Assembly (NCBI GenBank): GCA_014799805.1
Contig: JAAVHJ010000024.1
Span: 1-41,049 of the forward strand
DNA length: 41,049 nucleotides
Origin: Ruminococcus sp.
GTDB taxonomy: Bacteria; Bacillota; Clostridia; Oscillospirales; Ruminococcaceae
Direction: 5' to 3'
Each line of letters opens with the position of its first letter. Within the stretch, counting starts at the first letter, position 1. Under the pieces are notes generated by a model. That model did no database searches. It worked only from the letters and a program-made list of their open reading frames with translations, and was not told the origin of the DNA. This document shows positions 30,878-40,755 of this stretch, piece by piece. The translations under genes and the position numbers were made by a program.

Positions 30878-31567
30878 TTATTTCTTAGATTGCAAATGTT
30901 CTGTTTTAATTTTTGAAACCATTTTATATGCTATTATCACAACTGCAATGAAAAAAATCATGATTGCAGATAAGAAATCCAAAAAATTAGCATCATCATT
31001 CATATGATATATGATTAGTTTTTCACCATCACTTCCCATTCTTGACACTTCTGACAGTGTTGCATTTAAAAAATATGTATATTCTGTTGTTTTTTTGTAA
31101 GCTGGTCGAAAACTTTCTTCAATTTTTTTAATTTCAGCATAATTATATTTGTTTTTCTGGATTTTAATAGCTTTCATTATTTTTGCATTTTCAGAATTTA
31201 GCACAACGAATCTATTTGTACGAACTTCATAGATTTCAAGCATTATCCCTGTATACTCAATGGCAAATGCTCCTGATGAAGTCGGAATATTTATTCCATA
31301 TAAAAATTCTCCATTATTATTATAAAAATTAATATAGCTATTCGTTGCTACTGCAATATTTCCAATTTCATTAATAGAAAAATCGTCAACTCTTTCATAT
31401 GACTGGTTTTCATTAATTATTTCGTAATTTTTATAAGAATCAATTACATTTTCTGCTTCGCTTTCATCGAAAGCAAAAGCAAATGTTTTAACTGATGAAA
31501 GAATAAAACCGATAAATATAAAACAAGTAACAGAAATAACCAGGTTACCAAGCCATAATTTTTTCAT
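30878..31567 (-). CDS. Uncharacterised membrane protein, 229 residues
   Basis: The protein has an N-terminal membrane segment or signal anchor (about 7-33), an extracytoplasmic domain of about 160 residues rich in beta-strand (INEIGNIAVATNSYINFYNNNGEFLYGINIPTSSG, which resembles a short WD/NHL-like blade), and a second helix near the C-terminus (FLDFLSAIMIFFIAVVIIAYKMV, about 194-217) with a short basic tail. I do not recognise the family. Its ATG is 6 nt after the pyrD stop with only a weak GGTGAT upstream, so translation may be coupled to pyrD. A link to pyrimidine metabolism cannot be claimed from position alone. Confidence 0.8.
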   Translation of the reverse strand: MKKLWLGNLVISVTCFIFIGFILSSVKTFAFAFDESEAENVIDSYKNYEIINENQSYERVDDFSINEIGNIAVATNSYINFYNNNGEFLYGINIPTSSGAFAIEYTGIMLEIYEVRTNRFVVLNSENAKIMKAIKIQKNKYNYAEIKKIEESFRPAYKKTTEYTYFLNATLSEVSRMGSDGEKLIIYHMNDDANFLDFLSAIMIFFIAVVIIAYKMVSKIKTEHLQSKK

Positions 31568-31573
31568 AGTTTA

Positions 31574-32485
31574 TCACCAAGGTTGCACTGTGCCGATAAT
31601 TTCACGTACAGAAGAAATATGTTTCCTGTCTAAAAATTCCTGCATTTCATTAATAATTTTAATTGGTGCATAAGGGTCAGTGAAAACAGCCATACCAACT
31701 TGTACAGCAGATGCTCCAGCCATCATTAATTCGATTGCATTTTCTCCAGAAGTCACACCGCCCATGCCAATAATCGGAATTTGTACAGCATTAGCAACTT
31801 GCCAAATCATACGTACTGCAATTGGAAATATCGCTGAACCTGATAAACCGCCTACATTATTACGCAAAACAGGACGTCTTGTATTGACATCAATACGCAT
31901 TCCCAACAGCGTATTAATCAGCGAAACAGCATCAGCTCCAGCAGATTCAACAGCTTTTGCAATCTCTGTAATACTAGTTACATTGGGGGATAATTTCACA
32001 ACTAAAGGTTTACTTGTTGCTTTTCTCACAGCACTAGTGACTTGTTCTGCCATTGTGCAAGACGTTCCAAATGCTGCACCACCCTGTTTGACATTCGGAC
32101 AGGAAATATTTAATTCTATCATATGTACATCTGTATTATCAAGTTTAGAAGCTACTTCTGCACATTCTTCTAGTGTAGAACCCGCAATATTTGCAAGAAT
32201 CACAGTATTTTTTTGCAATAAATTCGGCAGTTCATTTGCAATAAAATTATCAATTCCCCCGTTTTGCAAACCAACAGAATTTAACATGCCAGCAGGTGTT
32301 TCAGCAATTCTAGGTGCAAGATTTCCAGTTCTTTTTTGTGCAGTTGTACCCTTAGTTGCAATGCCACCTAATTCTGATAACGAATAAAATTCTTCATATT
32401 CCCTGCCATAGCCAAATACACCCGAAGCAGGAATAATTGGATTTTTAAAATCAATTCCACAGATATTCACAGACAAATCAGCCAT
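31574..32485 (-). CDS. pyrD: Dihydroorotate dehydrogenase B, catalytic subunit
   Basis: This 303-residue FMN enzyme oxidises dihydroorotate to orotate, passing electrons through PyrK to NAD. Motifs: NPIIPASGVFGYGREY near the N-terminus, HMIELNISCPNVKQGG (with the class-1B catalytic cysteine in NISCPN), VVKLSPNVT, and the FMN-phosphate loop GMGGVTSGENAIELMMAGASAVQVG. I chose the ATG at 32483-32485, 8 nt from GGAGGTG; it shares one base with the TAA of pyrK (TAATG), so the two are translationally coupled. Adjacency to pyrK confirms the class 1B assignment. Confidence 0.96.
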   Translation of the reverse strand: MADLSVNICGIDFKNPIIPASGVFGYGREYEEFYSLSELGGIATKGTTAQKRTGNLAPRIAETPAGMLNSVGLQNGGIDNFIANELPNLLQKNTVILANIAGSTLEECAEVASKLDNTDVHMIELNISCPNVKQGGAAFGTSCTMAEQVTSAVRKATSKPLVVKLSPNVTSITEIAKAVESAGADAVSLINTLLGMRIDVNTRRPVLRNNVGGLSGSAIFPIAVRMIWQVANAVQIPIIGMGGVTSGENAIELMMAGASAVQVGMAVFTDPYAPIKIINEMQEFLDRKHISSVREIIGTVQPW

Positions 32486-33258
32486 TACCAGCACACCTCC
32501 TCAGCGTTAAACACAGGACCATTTTTGCAGACATGCAAGAAATTAATTTCACCATCTGCATTTTTAATTTCACAAGCACAGCCCAAACATGCACCAATTC
32601 CACAAGCCATGCGTTCTTCCATAGACACTTCACAATACACTTGATTTCTTTTACATAATTCAGCAACGGCTTTTAGCATTGGCAATGAACCACATGCAAA
32701 CACAGCGTCTACACCCTCAGCTAATAATTGCTCTAAAGGCGTTGTCACAAAGCCTTTTACAGCACCAGCAGAACCATCTTCTGTGCAACAGATAGTTTTC
32801 GCACCATAATTTTCTAAATCTTCTTGCAAAATCACTTGCTGAAAACTTCTGAAACCACTAATTGCAGTTGCTTTTTCGCCGTAATATTCTGCCAATGGCA
32901 ACATAGGCGGTACACCAATACCACCCCCAACTAAAACAACATGTCCAGCATCTGGCATGAGACTAAAACCATGCCCTAAAGGTGCAATCATGTCTATATA
33001 TTCACCTTGTTTCAAATCTGCAATTGCTTTTGTGCCATCACCTTTGATAACAAATACAATTCTAAGTGTACCATTTTTTCTATCAATGCCAGCAATAGAA
33101 ATTGGTCGTCTCAATCCAAAACCAGTTGGCAAAATATGCACAAATTGACCAGCTTGTGCAAGCTCTGCAACTTCAGGACATAAAATAAAAATGCTATAAA
33201 TATTTTGTGCAAGAGCCTGTTTGCTTATCACAGGATATTTTCCCTGCAAATATTTCAT
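32485..33258 (-). CDS. pyrK: Dihydroorotate dehydrogenase B, electron transfer subunit
   Basis: This 257-residue iron-sulfur flavoprotein has an FAD-binding domain (LRRPISIAG, about 52-60), an NAD-binding region (HVVLVGGGIGVPPMLPLAE) and the C-terminal 2Fe-2S cluster with cysteines in ERMACGIGACLGCACEI and HVCKNG. It transfers electrons from PyrD to NAD. The ATG follows AGGAGG 7 nt upstream. It has its own consensus promoter and is preceded by the terminator of the pyrC-carAB unit, so pyrK starts a separate transcription unit. Confidence 0.96.
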   Translation of the reverse strand: MKYLQGKYPVISKQALAQNIYSIFILCPEVAELAQAGQFVHILPTGFGLRRPISIAGIDRKNGTLRIVFVIKGDGTKAIADLKQGEYIDMIAPLGHGFSLMPDAGHVVLVGGGIGVPPMLPLAEYYGEKATAISGFRSFQQVILQEDLENYGAKTICCTEDGSAGAVKGFVTTPLEQLLAEGVDAVFACGSLPMLKAVAELCKRNQVYCEVSMEERMACGIGACLGCACEIKNADGEINFLHVCKNGPVFNAEEVCW

Positions 33259-33293
33259 ATAAAAACCTCCTAATTACAAAAATTAATATATTT

Positions 33294-33322
33294 ATTATAA
33301 CATAATTTTAGTATTCTGTCAA
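33294..33322 (-). promoter_or_regulatory. Promoter of pyrK-pyrD
   Basis: Minus-strand TTGACA (33317-33322), 17 nt, TATAAT (33294-33299). The leader is only about 30 nt and shows no attenuator, unlike that of pyrC. Confidence 0.85.
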
Positions 33323-33334
33323 TCAATGCATAAT

Positions 33335-33367
33335 AAAAAAACTCTTGTTTTTTCACAAGAGTTTTTT
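33335..33367 (-). terminator. Terminator of the pyrC-pyrF-carAB-methyltransferase unit
   Basis: AAAAAACTCTTGT (33335-33347) and ACAAGAGTTTTTT (33355-33367), 7-nt loop, with a T-run on the minus strand, starting 7 nt after the methyltransferase stop. Confidence 0.9.
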
Positions 33368-33374
33368 ATCAAAA

Positions 33375-34127
33375 TCATTTATTTGCAACAACTCGTAATC
33401 TTCGATAATCTGCAACCCATTCCGTCCCATTCCAAAGGTCTTTTTTTGCAAATTCTTCTGTTTTTTGAATGACAATAACTTGTATTTCTTTTGGCATGAC
33501 TGCTAATTCAGAGGCAAAAAATTGTTTTATCCAGTTGCTCAAACCCTGTTGACTATTTTTTAATACAGTTGGTCTATCAAAATCATAAATCTTATGAATA
33601 CTAAATTTATTAATTTCTAATAATTTTTTAAAGTTTTCTACTGTAGGAAAATTAAATTTAGATTGATAAGCATAGCCAGAATCTTTACAAGCTTTTGCAA
33701 AAGCATTTTCTATTATTGCAATATTACCATTTGCACCAAATTCACAAATTAATAATCCTGTTGGCTTTAATGCCTGATAAATATTTTTTAATAACATATC
33801 ATGATTTGCTATCCAATGAAACACAGCATTTGAAAATACAATATCAAATTCTTGTTCAAAAGGTAAAGCAAGTGCATTACATACTTGAAATTTAATATTT
33901 TCAATATTTTTTAAATTTTCTCTTGCTTTCGCAATCATAGTTTGGGAGCTGTCAACACCAATAATTTGATTACAAAAATCAGTTAATTTTGCTGTGAGTG
34001 TGCCAGTCCCGCAACCTAAATCTAATATCACTTGTTTTTTATCTTGGGGAATAAATTCTAATAAATCTTTCCCATATTCCGCAACAAAATCATGCTTATT
34101 ATCATATAAAATCGCATTCCATTCCAT
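33375..34127 (-). CDS. SAM-dependent class I methyltransferase (Tam/UbiE-like)
   Basis: This 250-residue protein has motif I VILDLGCGTGTLTAKL (about 34-49), post-I IIGVDSSQTMIAKAREN, the acidic loop QVCNALALPF, motif IV FDIVFSNAVFHWI and FGANGNI. FSNAVFHWI is typical of trans-aconitate methyltransferase and related small-molecule enzymes. The substrate is unknown. The ATG has AGGAGC 7 nt upstream. It is the last gene of the pyrC-carAB unit, 18 nt after carB, but similar genes occur in many contexts, so a role in pyrimidine synthesis is not implied. Confidence 0.9.
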   Translation of the reverse strand: MEWNAILYDNKHDFVAEYGKDLLEFIPQDKKQVILDLGCGTGTLTAKLTDFCNQIIGVDSSQTMIAKARENLKNIENIKFQVCNALALPFEQEFDIVFSNAVFHWIANHDMLLKNIYQALKPTGLLICEFGANGNIAIIENAFAKACKDSGYAYQSKFNFPTVENFKKLLEINKFSIHKIYDFDRPTVLKNSQQGLSNWIKQFFASELAVMPKEIQVIVIQKTEEFAKKDLWNGTEWVADYRRLRVVANK

Positions 34128-34145
34128 GATAACAGCTCCTATTTA

Positions 34146-37100
34146 TTATATTTTTGTAATATCAACTAATTCTATATCTTCCATTGTTTTTTCAGATAAT
34201 AATACATTAGCAAGTGCATTCGCTGTATCAACTGCTGTCAGAGAACAAATAGAACGTTCTACAGATTTACGACGCATTTTTACACTATCACGGGCTGGCA
34301 GTCGTCCTTTTGCCGAAGTAGAAATCATATAATGAATTTTACCACTTTCTAATAAATCCATTGTATTCGGACTGCCTTCCGAAATTTTTCTGACAGTATT
34401 TGTCGCAATCATATTGCGATTTAAATAACTTGCCGTGCCGCTGGTCGCATATAATTCAAATCCCATGCGTGAAAATTTATCCGCAATACGAAGCATTTCT
34501 TTTTTCTCACTATCACGCACAGAAATTAATACGCCTCCCTCACGTTTCAAATCATATCCTGCGGCAACAAGTCCTTTTAATAATGCATCTTCAAAATTTT
34601 TACCAATGCCTAAGCATTCGCCAGTAGATTTCATTTCTGGGCCTAACATGGTATCTACATCTTGCAGTTTTTCAAAACTAAATACAGGAACTTTGACAGC
34701 AACATAATCACCTGCTGGATGCAAACCTGTTTCATAGCCTAAATCTTTCAATTTTGCACCGAACATAATTTTAGTCGCAATATCTACCATAGGAATACCA
34801 GTCACTTTGCTAATATAAGGCACAGTTCTGGAAGAACGGGGATTCACTTCAATCACATAAACTTCCCCACGGTAAACAACATACTGAATATTAACTAACC
34901 CGATAACTTCTAAAGCCAATGCCAAACGCTTGGTATACTCTATAATAGTTTCAAGAATTTTTTTAGATAGATTCTGTGCTGGATAAACAGAAATAGAATC
35001 ACCTGAATGCACGCCAGCACGTTCTACGTGTTCCATAATACCAGGAATTAAAAAATCTTTTCCATCACAAATTGCATCAACTTCAACTTCAGTTCCCATC
35101 ATATATTTATCAATTAAAACAGGATTCTCAATCATATGAGAAGTAATAATTCCCATATATTCGATAACATCCTGTTCAGAATATGCAATAATCATATTCT
35201 GACCACCCAATACATAAGACGGTCTTAATAACACAGGATAACCTAATTTATTAGCAACTTTAACAGCTTCTTTTGTTGTCATGACGGTAAAACCCTCTGG
35301 TCTGGGAATTCCACATGTTTCAAGCAATTCATCAAAACGTTCTCTGTCTTCAGCAGCATCAATATTATCTGCTGACGTTCCCAAAATTTTTACACCGCTG
35401 TCAGCTAAATGTCGGGTTAATTTAATTGCCGTCTGTCCGCCAAACTGTACCACAACACCATAAGGCTTTTCTGTTGCAATAATATTATCCACATCTTCTG
35501 GTGTTAATGGGTCAAAATATAATCTATCACCTGTATCAAAATCAGTAGAAACAGTTTCTGGATTATTATTACAAATCACAGCTTCATAGCCTAATTCTTT
35601 CAAAGTCCAGACACAATGCACAGAGCAATAATCAAATTCTATCCCTTGTCCGATTCTGATAGGTCCAGACCCAAAAACAATGACTTTTTTCTTGCCTGTA
35701 TTTTTGCGTTGAATAAATTGCTCTGCTTCGTTTTCGTCATCATAAGTCGCATAAAAATAAGGCGTTTCCGCTTTAAATTCTCCTGCACAAGTATCAACCA
35801 TTTTATAAACAGCATTTTTATGCAATGGACATTTCTGCCCTGAAAATCTTTCAATCGTGCTGTCTAAATAACCATATTTTTTAGCAATATTATATTTTTC
35901 TTCTGTGAGTTCACCCTCAGCAAGCCATTCTTCCAGTTCTACTAAATTTTTTAATTTTTCTAAAAACCATTCGTCAATTAGCGTAATTTCATGAATCTGT
36001 GCAACAGAAACGCCTTTTTTGAGTGCAGAAAATACTTGAAAAGACCGTTCATCTTCTACGCCATTTTTTAATAATTCCAGAATTTTTTCAGTTGGCATAG
36101 TTGCATATTTTTTCATATTCATAGAATCAATACCCAATTCTGTTGACCGAACGGCTTTCATGATAGCTTGTTCAAAACTTGTACCAATTGCCATGACTTC
36201 ACCAGTTGCTTTCATTTGTGTACCAAGTGTTTTTTTTGCATAGACAAATTTATCAAATGCCCATTTTGGAAATTTAATCACAACATAATCTAATGCTGGT
36301 TCAAAACAGGCATAAGTTTTGCCAGTGACTTGATTCATAATTTCATCTAGTGCATAACCAACAGCAATTTTAGTTGCAACTTTTGCAATAGGATAACCTG
36401 TTGCCTTAGAAGCCAATGCCGAAGAACGGGAAACTCTGGGATTTACTTCAATCACAGCATATTCCATGCTTTCAGGGTGCAATGCAAATTGACAGTTACA
36501 GCCACCCTCAACTTTTAATTCTGAAATAATATTTAGTGACGCTGTTCTAAGCATTTGATATTCTCTATCAGAGAGAGTTACAGCAGGTGCAATCACAATA
36601 CTATCACCTGTATGCACACCAACAGGGTCGAAATTTTCCATAGAACAAACTGTAATCACATTGCCTTTGCTGTCTCTGATTACTTCAAATTCAATTTCTT
36701 TCCAACCACTGATACATTTTTCAATTAATACTTGTGTAATTGGCGACAAACGCAAGCCATTTGTAGAGATATCTTGTAATTGTTCTCTATCATACGCAAT
36801 ACCGCCACCTGTTCCGCCAAGTGTAAATGCTGGACGAACAATCACAGGATAATTAATTTCTTCTGCAAAAGCAATTGCATCTTCTACCGTTTCGACTACT
36901 TTTGACGGAATGCAAGGCTCACCGATTTTTTCCATAGTATCTTTAAATGCTTGTCTATCTTCAGCTTTATGAATTGTTTCAGGATTTGCACCCAATAATT
37001 TTACATGATGAGAATCTAAAAATCCTTCTTCCGCCAATTGCATTGACAGTGTTAAACCAGTTTGTCCGCCTAGAGTGGACAGCACACTATCAGGCTTTTC

Positions 37101-37340
37101 AATTTCAATCACACGTTTCACAACATCAAGTGTCAACGGTTCGATATAAATTTTATCTGCCATAGCCTTATCTGTCATAATAGTCGCTGGATTAGAATTA
37201 ATTAAAACAACTTCTAAACCTTCTTGTTTTAATGCACGGCAAGCTTGTGTTCCAGCATAGTCAAATTCCGCTGCCTGTCCGATAATAATAGGACCTGAAC
37301 CAATCACTAATACTTTTTTAATATCTTTGCGTAACGGCAT
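34146..37340 (-). CDS. carB: Carbamoyl-phosphate synthase, large subunit
   Basis: This 1064-residue enzyme makes carbamoyl phosphate from bicarbonate, ATP and ammonia supplied by CarA. It has two homologous ATP-grasp halves (about 1-400 and 550-935), each starting with a GSGPIxIGQxxEFDY motif (VIGSGPIIIGQAAEFDYAGTQ and VFGSGPIRIGQGIEFDYCSVH), an oligomerisation domain between them, and a C-terminal MGS-like allosteric domain (about 940-1064, with LYATSGTASYLNRN) that normally senses UMP/ornithine. The ATG has AAAGGAGC 9 nt upstream, inside the end of carA, which is 2 nt away. Intact. Confidence 0.97.
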   Translation of the reverse strand: MPLRKDIKKVLVIGSGPIIIGQAAEFDYAGTQACRALKQEGLEVVLINSNPATIMTDKAMADKIYIEPLTLDVVKRVIEIEKPDSVLSTLGGQTGLTLSMQLAEEGFLDSHHVKLLGANPETIHKAEDRQAFKDTMEKIGEPCIPSKVVETVEDAIAFAEEINYPVIVRPAFTLGGTGGGIAYDREQLQDISTNGLRLSPITQVLIEKCISGWKEIEFEVIRDSKGNVITVCSMENFDPVGVHTGDSIVIAPAVTLSDREYQMLRTASLNIISELKVEGGCNCQFALHPESMEYAVIEVNPRVSRSSALASKATGYPIAKVATKIAVGYALDEIMNQVTGKTYACFEPALDYVVIKFPKWAFDKFVYAKKTLGTQMKATGEVMAIGTSFEQAIMKAVRSTELGIDSMNMKKYATMPTEKILELLKNGVEDERSFQVFSALKKGVSVAQIHEITLIDEWFLEKLKNLVELEEWLAEGELTEEKYNIAKKYGYLDSTIERFSGQKCPLHKNAVYKMVDTCAGEFKAETPYFYATYDDENEAEQFIQRKNTGKKKVIVFGSGPIRIGQGIEFDYCSVHCVWTLKELGYEAVICNNNPETVSTDFDTGDRLYFDPLTPEDVDNIIATEKPYGVVVQFGGQTAIKLTRHLADSGVKILGTSADNIDAAEDRERFDELLETCGIPRPEGFTVMTTKEAVKVANKLGYPVLLRPSYVLGGQNMIIAYSEQDVIEYMGIITSHMIENPVLIDKYMMGTEVEVDAICDGKDFLIPGIMEHVERAGVHSGDSISVYPAQNLSKKILETIIEYTKRLALALEVIGLVNIQYVVYRGEVYVIEVNPRSSRTVPYISKVTGIPMVDIATKIMFGAKLKDLGYETGLHPAGDYVAVKVPVFSFEKLQDVDTMLGPEMKSTGECLGIGKNFEDALLKGLVAAGYDLKREGGVLISVRDSEKKEMLRIADKFSRMGFELYATSGTASYLNRNMIATNTVRKISEGSPNTMDLLESGKIHYMISTSAKGRLPARDSVKMRRKSVERSICSLTAVDTANALANVLLSEKTMEDIELVDITKI

Positions 37341-37342
37341 AA

Positions 37343-38449
37343 TTATTCAGCTCCTTTCTGCATTCTGGAAATAAATTCATCAAATAAATATGCGGTATCT
37401 AAAGGACCTCCATGGGCTTCAGGATGAAACTGCACTGTAAAAGCATTTATTTTTTTATAACATACACCCTCACAAGTTTTATCATTGGCATTTATATGCG
37501 AAACTTCAGCAATTTCAGGATTTAAACTAGCTCCAATGACTGCATAACCATGATTTTGACTTGTGACATAAGTTTTGCCACTTGCTAAATCAATCACAGG
37601 TTGATTTGCTCCACGATGACCATATTTTAATTTTTCCGTCTTTGCACCATGTGCTAAAGCCATTAACTGGTGTCCCAAACAAATCCCAAATATTGGAATA
37701 TTTAATTTAGCAATTTCTTGTAAATTCGCAATAATTTCTATATTTTCCGCTGGATTTCCTGGACCATTAGAAAGCATAATGCCGTCTGGGTCTAATTTTT
37801 TAATTTCTTCTGCTGTCGTATTCGCTGGAACAACGATAACCTCACAATTTCTGTTAACAAGTTCTTGTCTGATATTTCTTTTATAGCCAAAATCAAATAA
37901 TACAACTTGATATTTTTTCTGTTCTGGCATATAACTAAAAATTCTAGAATTTGTCACATGATTCACAGCATCCAGCACCGCATAATTTCTAATTTTTTCT
38001 AATAATATATTTAAATTTTCTTCTGGATTTTCCGTTGTGATTGCACCATTCATAACACCTGCTTCCCGCAATGTTCTTGTTAAACAACGGGTATCAATAT
38101 CATATAATCCAATAATATGATTTTTTTTCAAAAAATCTTCAACAGTATTTTCACAACGAAAATTTGACGGCGTATTACACCATTCACGAACAATATAACC
38201 ACTTACATAAGATTTATCCGATTCAAAATCTGCACCATTCACGCCATAATTGCCAATCAATGGAAATGTCTGTGTGACAATCTGTCCATAATAACTAGGG
38301 TCTGTAAGTGTTTCCTGATAGCCTGTCATGCTTGTCGTAAATACAACTTCGCCTATCACAGTGCCAGTTTCTCCAAAACTTTTCCCTTTAAAAATCTGAC
38401 CGTCTTCCAATATTAACCAAGCAGGCGTTGCATTTTTTATCAATGCCAT
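37343..38449 (-). CDS. carA: Carbamoyl-phosphate synthase, glutaminase subunit
   Basis: This 368-residue glutamine amidotransferase supplies ammonia to CarB. The N-terminal CPSase domain (AWLILEDGQIFKGKSFGETGTVIGEVVFTTSMTGYQETLTDPSY) precedes the class I GATase domain with Cys257 in FGICLGHQ and the His/Glu pair in VQFHPEAHGGP. The ATG has AAAGGA 9 nt upstream. It is followed directly by carB (2 nt). Both subunits are adjacent and complete, so one pyrimidine-type carbamoyl-phosphate synthase is likely; whether it also serves arginine synthesis cannot be seen. Confidence 0.97.
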   Translation of the reverse strand: MALIKNATPAWLILEDGQIFKGKSFGETGTVIGEVVFTTSMTGYQETLTDPSYYGQIVTQTFPLIGNYGVNGADFESDKSYVSGYIVREWCNTPSNFRCENTVEDFLKKNHIIGLYDIDTRCLTRTLREAGVMNGAITTENPEENLNILLEKIRNYAVLDAVNHVTNSRIFSYMPEQKKYQVVLFDFGYKRNIRQELVNRNCEVIVVPANTTAEEIKKLDPDGIMLSNGPGNPAENIEIIANLQEIAKLNIPIFGICLGHQLMALAHGAKTEKLKYGHRGANQPVIDLASGKTYVTSQNHGYAVIGASLNPEIAEVSHINANDKTCEGVCYKKINAFTVQFHPEAHGGPLDTAYLFDEFISRMQKGAE

Positions 38450-38488
38450 ACACTACATCCTTTCTTAGCATATTATTATTAAATTTAA

Positions 38489-39412
38489 TTATTTAATTTT
38501 AATATAACTTGTAATATCATCACGCATACGAATTGCTTCACGTCTGGCAGCTTTAGCAAATTCTTTCGGGTCGCAATTTTCTTTTTGATAGGCACACATA
38601 ATCGCTCTTGATGAATTTACAATTGCACCAAGACCATTTTCATCAAATGCACCTGCAACGCCCTCAGCACCGCCACCTTGTGCACCATAACCAGGCACTA
38701 AGAAAAATGTATGTGGCAATCTTGCTCTAAGTTCTCTTAATTGCTCTGGATAAGTTGCACCAACAACAGCTCCTACAGCAGAATAGCCATATTCGCCGAT
38801 TAAATCAGCTCCCCATGTTTCACATAAATCACCCATTCTTGCATATAATGGCTCACCGTCTATTAATTTATCCTGTAATTCACCACTGGACGGATTAGAA
38901 GTTTTCACTAATACAAAAATGCCTTTGTCACGGGATTTACAAACTTCTAACAAAGGCTTAATACCGTCTGTACCAAGATAACCATTGACAGTCAATGCAT
39001 CTGCTCCGAATGGCTCAATTTCATTATCACCAATTTTTACAGTTCCCAAATGTGCCGAAGTATAGGCTTGCATAGTTGCACCAATATCATTCCGTTTGCC
39101 ATCTGTGATAACAAACATGCCCTTTAATTTTGCATAACTAATCGTTTCGGCAAGCGTCTTCATGCCATAATAGCCGTACATTTCATAATAAGCACTTTGT
39201 GGCTTAATCGCTGGCACAATATCACAGATTTCATCAATAATTGCTTTATTAAAAGCAAAAATTGCTCTTGCGGCAGTCTGTAAACTTGCACCATCTTCTT
39301 CCTGAAATCTTTGGATTAAATATTCAGGTACATAATCTAATTTTGCGTCTAATCCTACAACAGAAGGATTTCCTGTTTGTTTTATTTTTGCAATTAATCT
39401 GTCAAAGCTCAT
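38489..39412 (-). CDS. pyrF: Orotidine 5'-phosphate decarboxylase, type 2
   Basis: This 307-residue enzyme converts OMP to UMP, the last step of the pathway. It is the longer type-2 form (about 300 residues, not the 230-residue type 1), with PSVVGLDAKLDYVPEYL near the N-terminus, the catalytic ITDGKRNDIGATMQAY (lysine/aspartate pair), and PFGADALTVNGYLG. The C-terminal VNSSRAIMCAY provides the phosphate site. The ATG has AAAGGAGC 10 nt upstream. It lies between pyrC (32 nt) and carA (39 nt). Confidence 0.95.
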   Translation of the reverse strand: MSFDRLIAKIKQTGNPSVVGLDAKLDYVPEYLIQRFQEEDGASLQTAARAIFAFNKAIIDEICDIVPAIKPQSAYYEMYGYYGMKTLAETISYAKLKGMFVITDGKRNDIGATMQAYTSAHLGTVKIGDNEIEPFGADALTVNGYLGTDGIKPLLEVCKSRDKGIFVLVKTSNPSSGELQDKLIDGEPLYARMGDLCETWGADLIGEYGYSAVGAVVGATYPEQLRELRARLPHTFFLVPGYGAQGGGAEGVAGAFDENGLGAIVNSSRAIMCAYQKENCDPKEFAKAARREAIRMRDDITSYIKIK

Positions 39413-39444
39413 AATAAAAAAGCTCCTTTCAAAAAATATAAAAA

Positions 39445-40710
39445 TTATTTATCTTCATAACGGATAACTCCGTCACTAATCGTAAATTTTACTTTGCCTG
39501 TAAGTTGCATATTTCTAAATGCAGTATTATGCGATTTGCTATTTAATTTTTCTGGAATCACTTCCCATTTTTCATGCAAATCAACTAAAATTAAATTTGC
39601 ATGTTCATTTTCTTTTAAACTTACAACAGGAATATTTAATAATTCTCTTGGTTTAACAGACATTAAATTAATAATTTTCTGTAAACTACATTTTCCTGTA
39701 TGATACAAAGCCGTCAGTGTTGCTGCCAGTGATGTTTCTAAACCGACAATGCCATTCGGTGCATGTTCAAAATCTGCTTTTTCTTCTGGTGCATGTGGTG
39801 CATGGTCTGTCACAATGCAATCAATTGTTCCATCAAGTACAGCCTGTTCAATTGCTTGTCTGTCTGATTCTTCACGCAAAGGCGGATTCATTCTGTCATT
39901 GGCATTTCTTGATTTTAATTTTTCATGTGTCAGCATAAAATAATGCGGAGCTGTTTCACAAGTAACTTGTACACCTAATCTCTTTGCTTCACGAATAATA
40001 TCTACACTTCCCTTTGTACTCACATGACAAATATGAATGTTTCCACCACAAGAAGACGCAAGAATAATTTCTCTTGCTGTAATATAATCTTCTGATGCTC
40101 TGTCCATACCTTTTACGCCTAATTCTTCTGAAACAGAACCTTTGTGCATAATACCGCCATGAATAATATCCAAATCTTCACAATGAGATGCAATTAAAAT
40201 ATTTTCTTGTTTTGCTTTTTCAATTGCCAAACGCATTAATTCCGCATTTTTCACAGGTCTGCCGTCGTCAGACAAACATTTTGCACCTGCATTTTTTAAT
40301 TCTGCAAAATCTGTTAATTTTTCGCCTTGCATTTTTTCTGTAATACAAGCAACAGGATAAACAGAAACACCTGTATTTTTCGCTTTTTCAAGAATATAAT
40401 TCAAAATTTCCGGCGAATCTACAGGCGGGTTTGTATTTGGCATACAAAGCACACCTGTCACACCACCAGCCAATGCTGAACGGCAACCGGAAATAATATC
40501 TTCTTTATGCGTTTGTCCAGGGTCACGAAAATGTACATGCATATCAAATAAACTTGGCATAGCTGTTAGCCCTGTACCGTCAATAATTTTTTCTGTTTCT
40601 ACACAAATATTTTTGCCAATTTTGGCAATTTTACCATCTTGTATTAAAATATCTGTGATTTCATCTAAATTTATATCTACAGCATGAACATTTTTAATTA
40701 ATAACTTCAT
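39445..40710 (-). CDS. pyrC: Dihydroorotase
   Basis: This 421-residue metal-dependent amidohydrolase (class I, Bacillus type) interconverts carbamoyl-aspartate and dihydroorotate. It shows MPSLFDMHVHFRDPGQTHKED (metal-binding HxH, about 52-72), LASHCEDLD, IHICHVSTKGSVD (second-shell histidines) and VTDHAPHAPEEK (metal aspartate). The ATG at 40708-40710 has AAAGGAG 10 nt upstream; an 11-residue in-frame extension lacks an RBS and overlaps the leader. It is the first gene of the pyrC-pyrF-carA-carB unit and is preceded by a leader with a terminator-like attenuator. Confidence 0.96.
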   Translation of the reverse strand: MKLLIKNVHAVDINLDEITDILIQDGKIAKIGKNICVETEKIIDGTGLTAMPSLFDMHVHFRDPGQTHKEDIISGCRSALAGGVTGVLCMPNTNPPVDSPEILNYILEKAKNTGVSVYPVACITEKMQGEKLTDFAELKNAGAKCLSDDGRPVKNAELMRLAIEKAKQENILIASHCEDLDIIHGGIMHKGSVSEELGVKGMDRASEDYITAREIILASSCGGNIHICHVSTKGSVDIIREAKRLGVQVTCETAPHYFMLTHEKLKSRNANDRMNPPLREESDRQAIEQAVLDGTIDCIVTDHAPHAPEEKADFEHAPNGIVGLETSLAATLTALYHTGKCSLQKIINLMSVKPRELLNIPVVSLKENEHANLILVDLHEKWEVIPEKLNSKSHNTAFRNMQLTGKVKFTISDGVIRYEDK

Positions 40711-40755
40711 ACAAAAAATACTCCTTTCTATGATTTTAAACATATTTTACAAAAA

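Noticed and set aside
31680..32387. Long plus-strand open frame of 235 codons opposite pyrD
   Set aside because: It is a shadow of pyrD: no RBS, no promoter, low-complexity product, while the minus strand has clear PyrD motifs.
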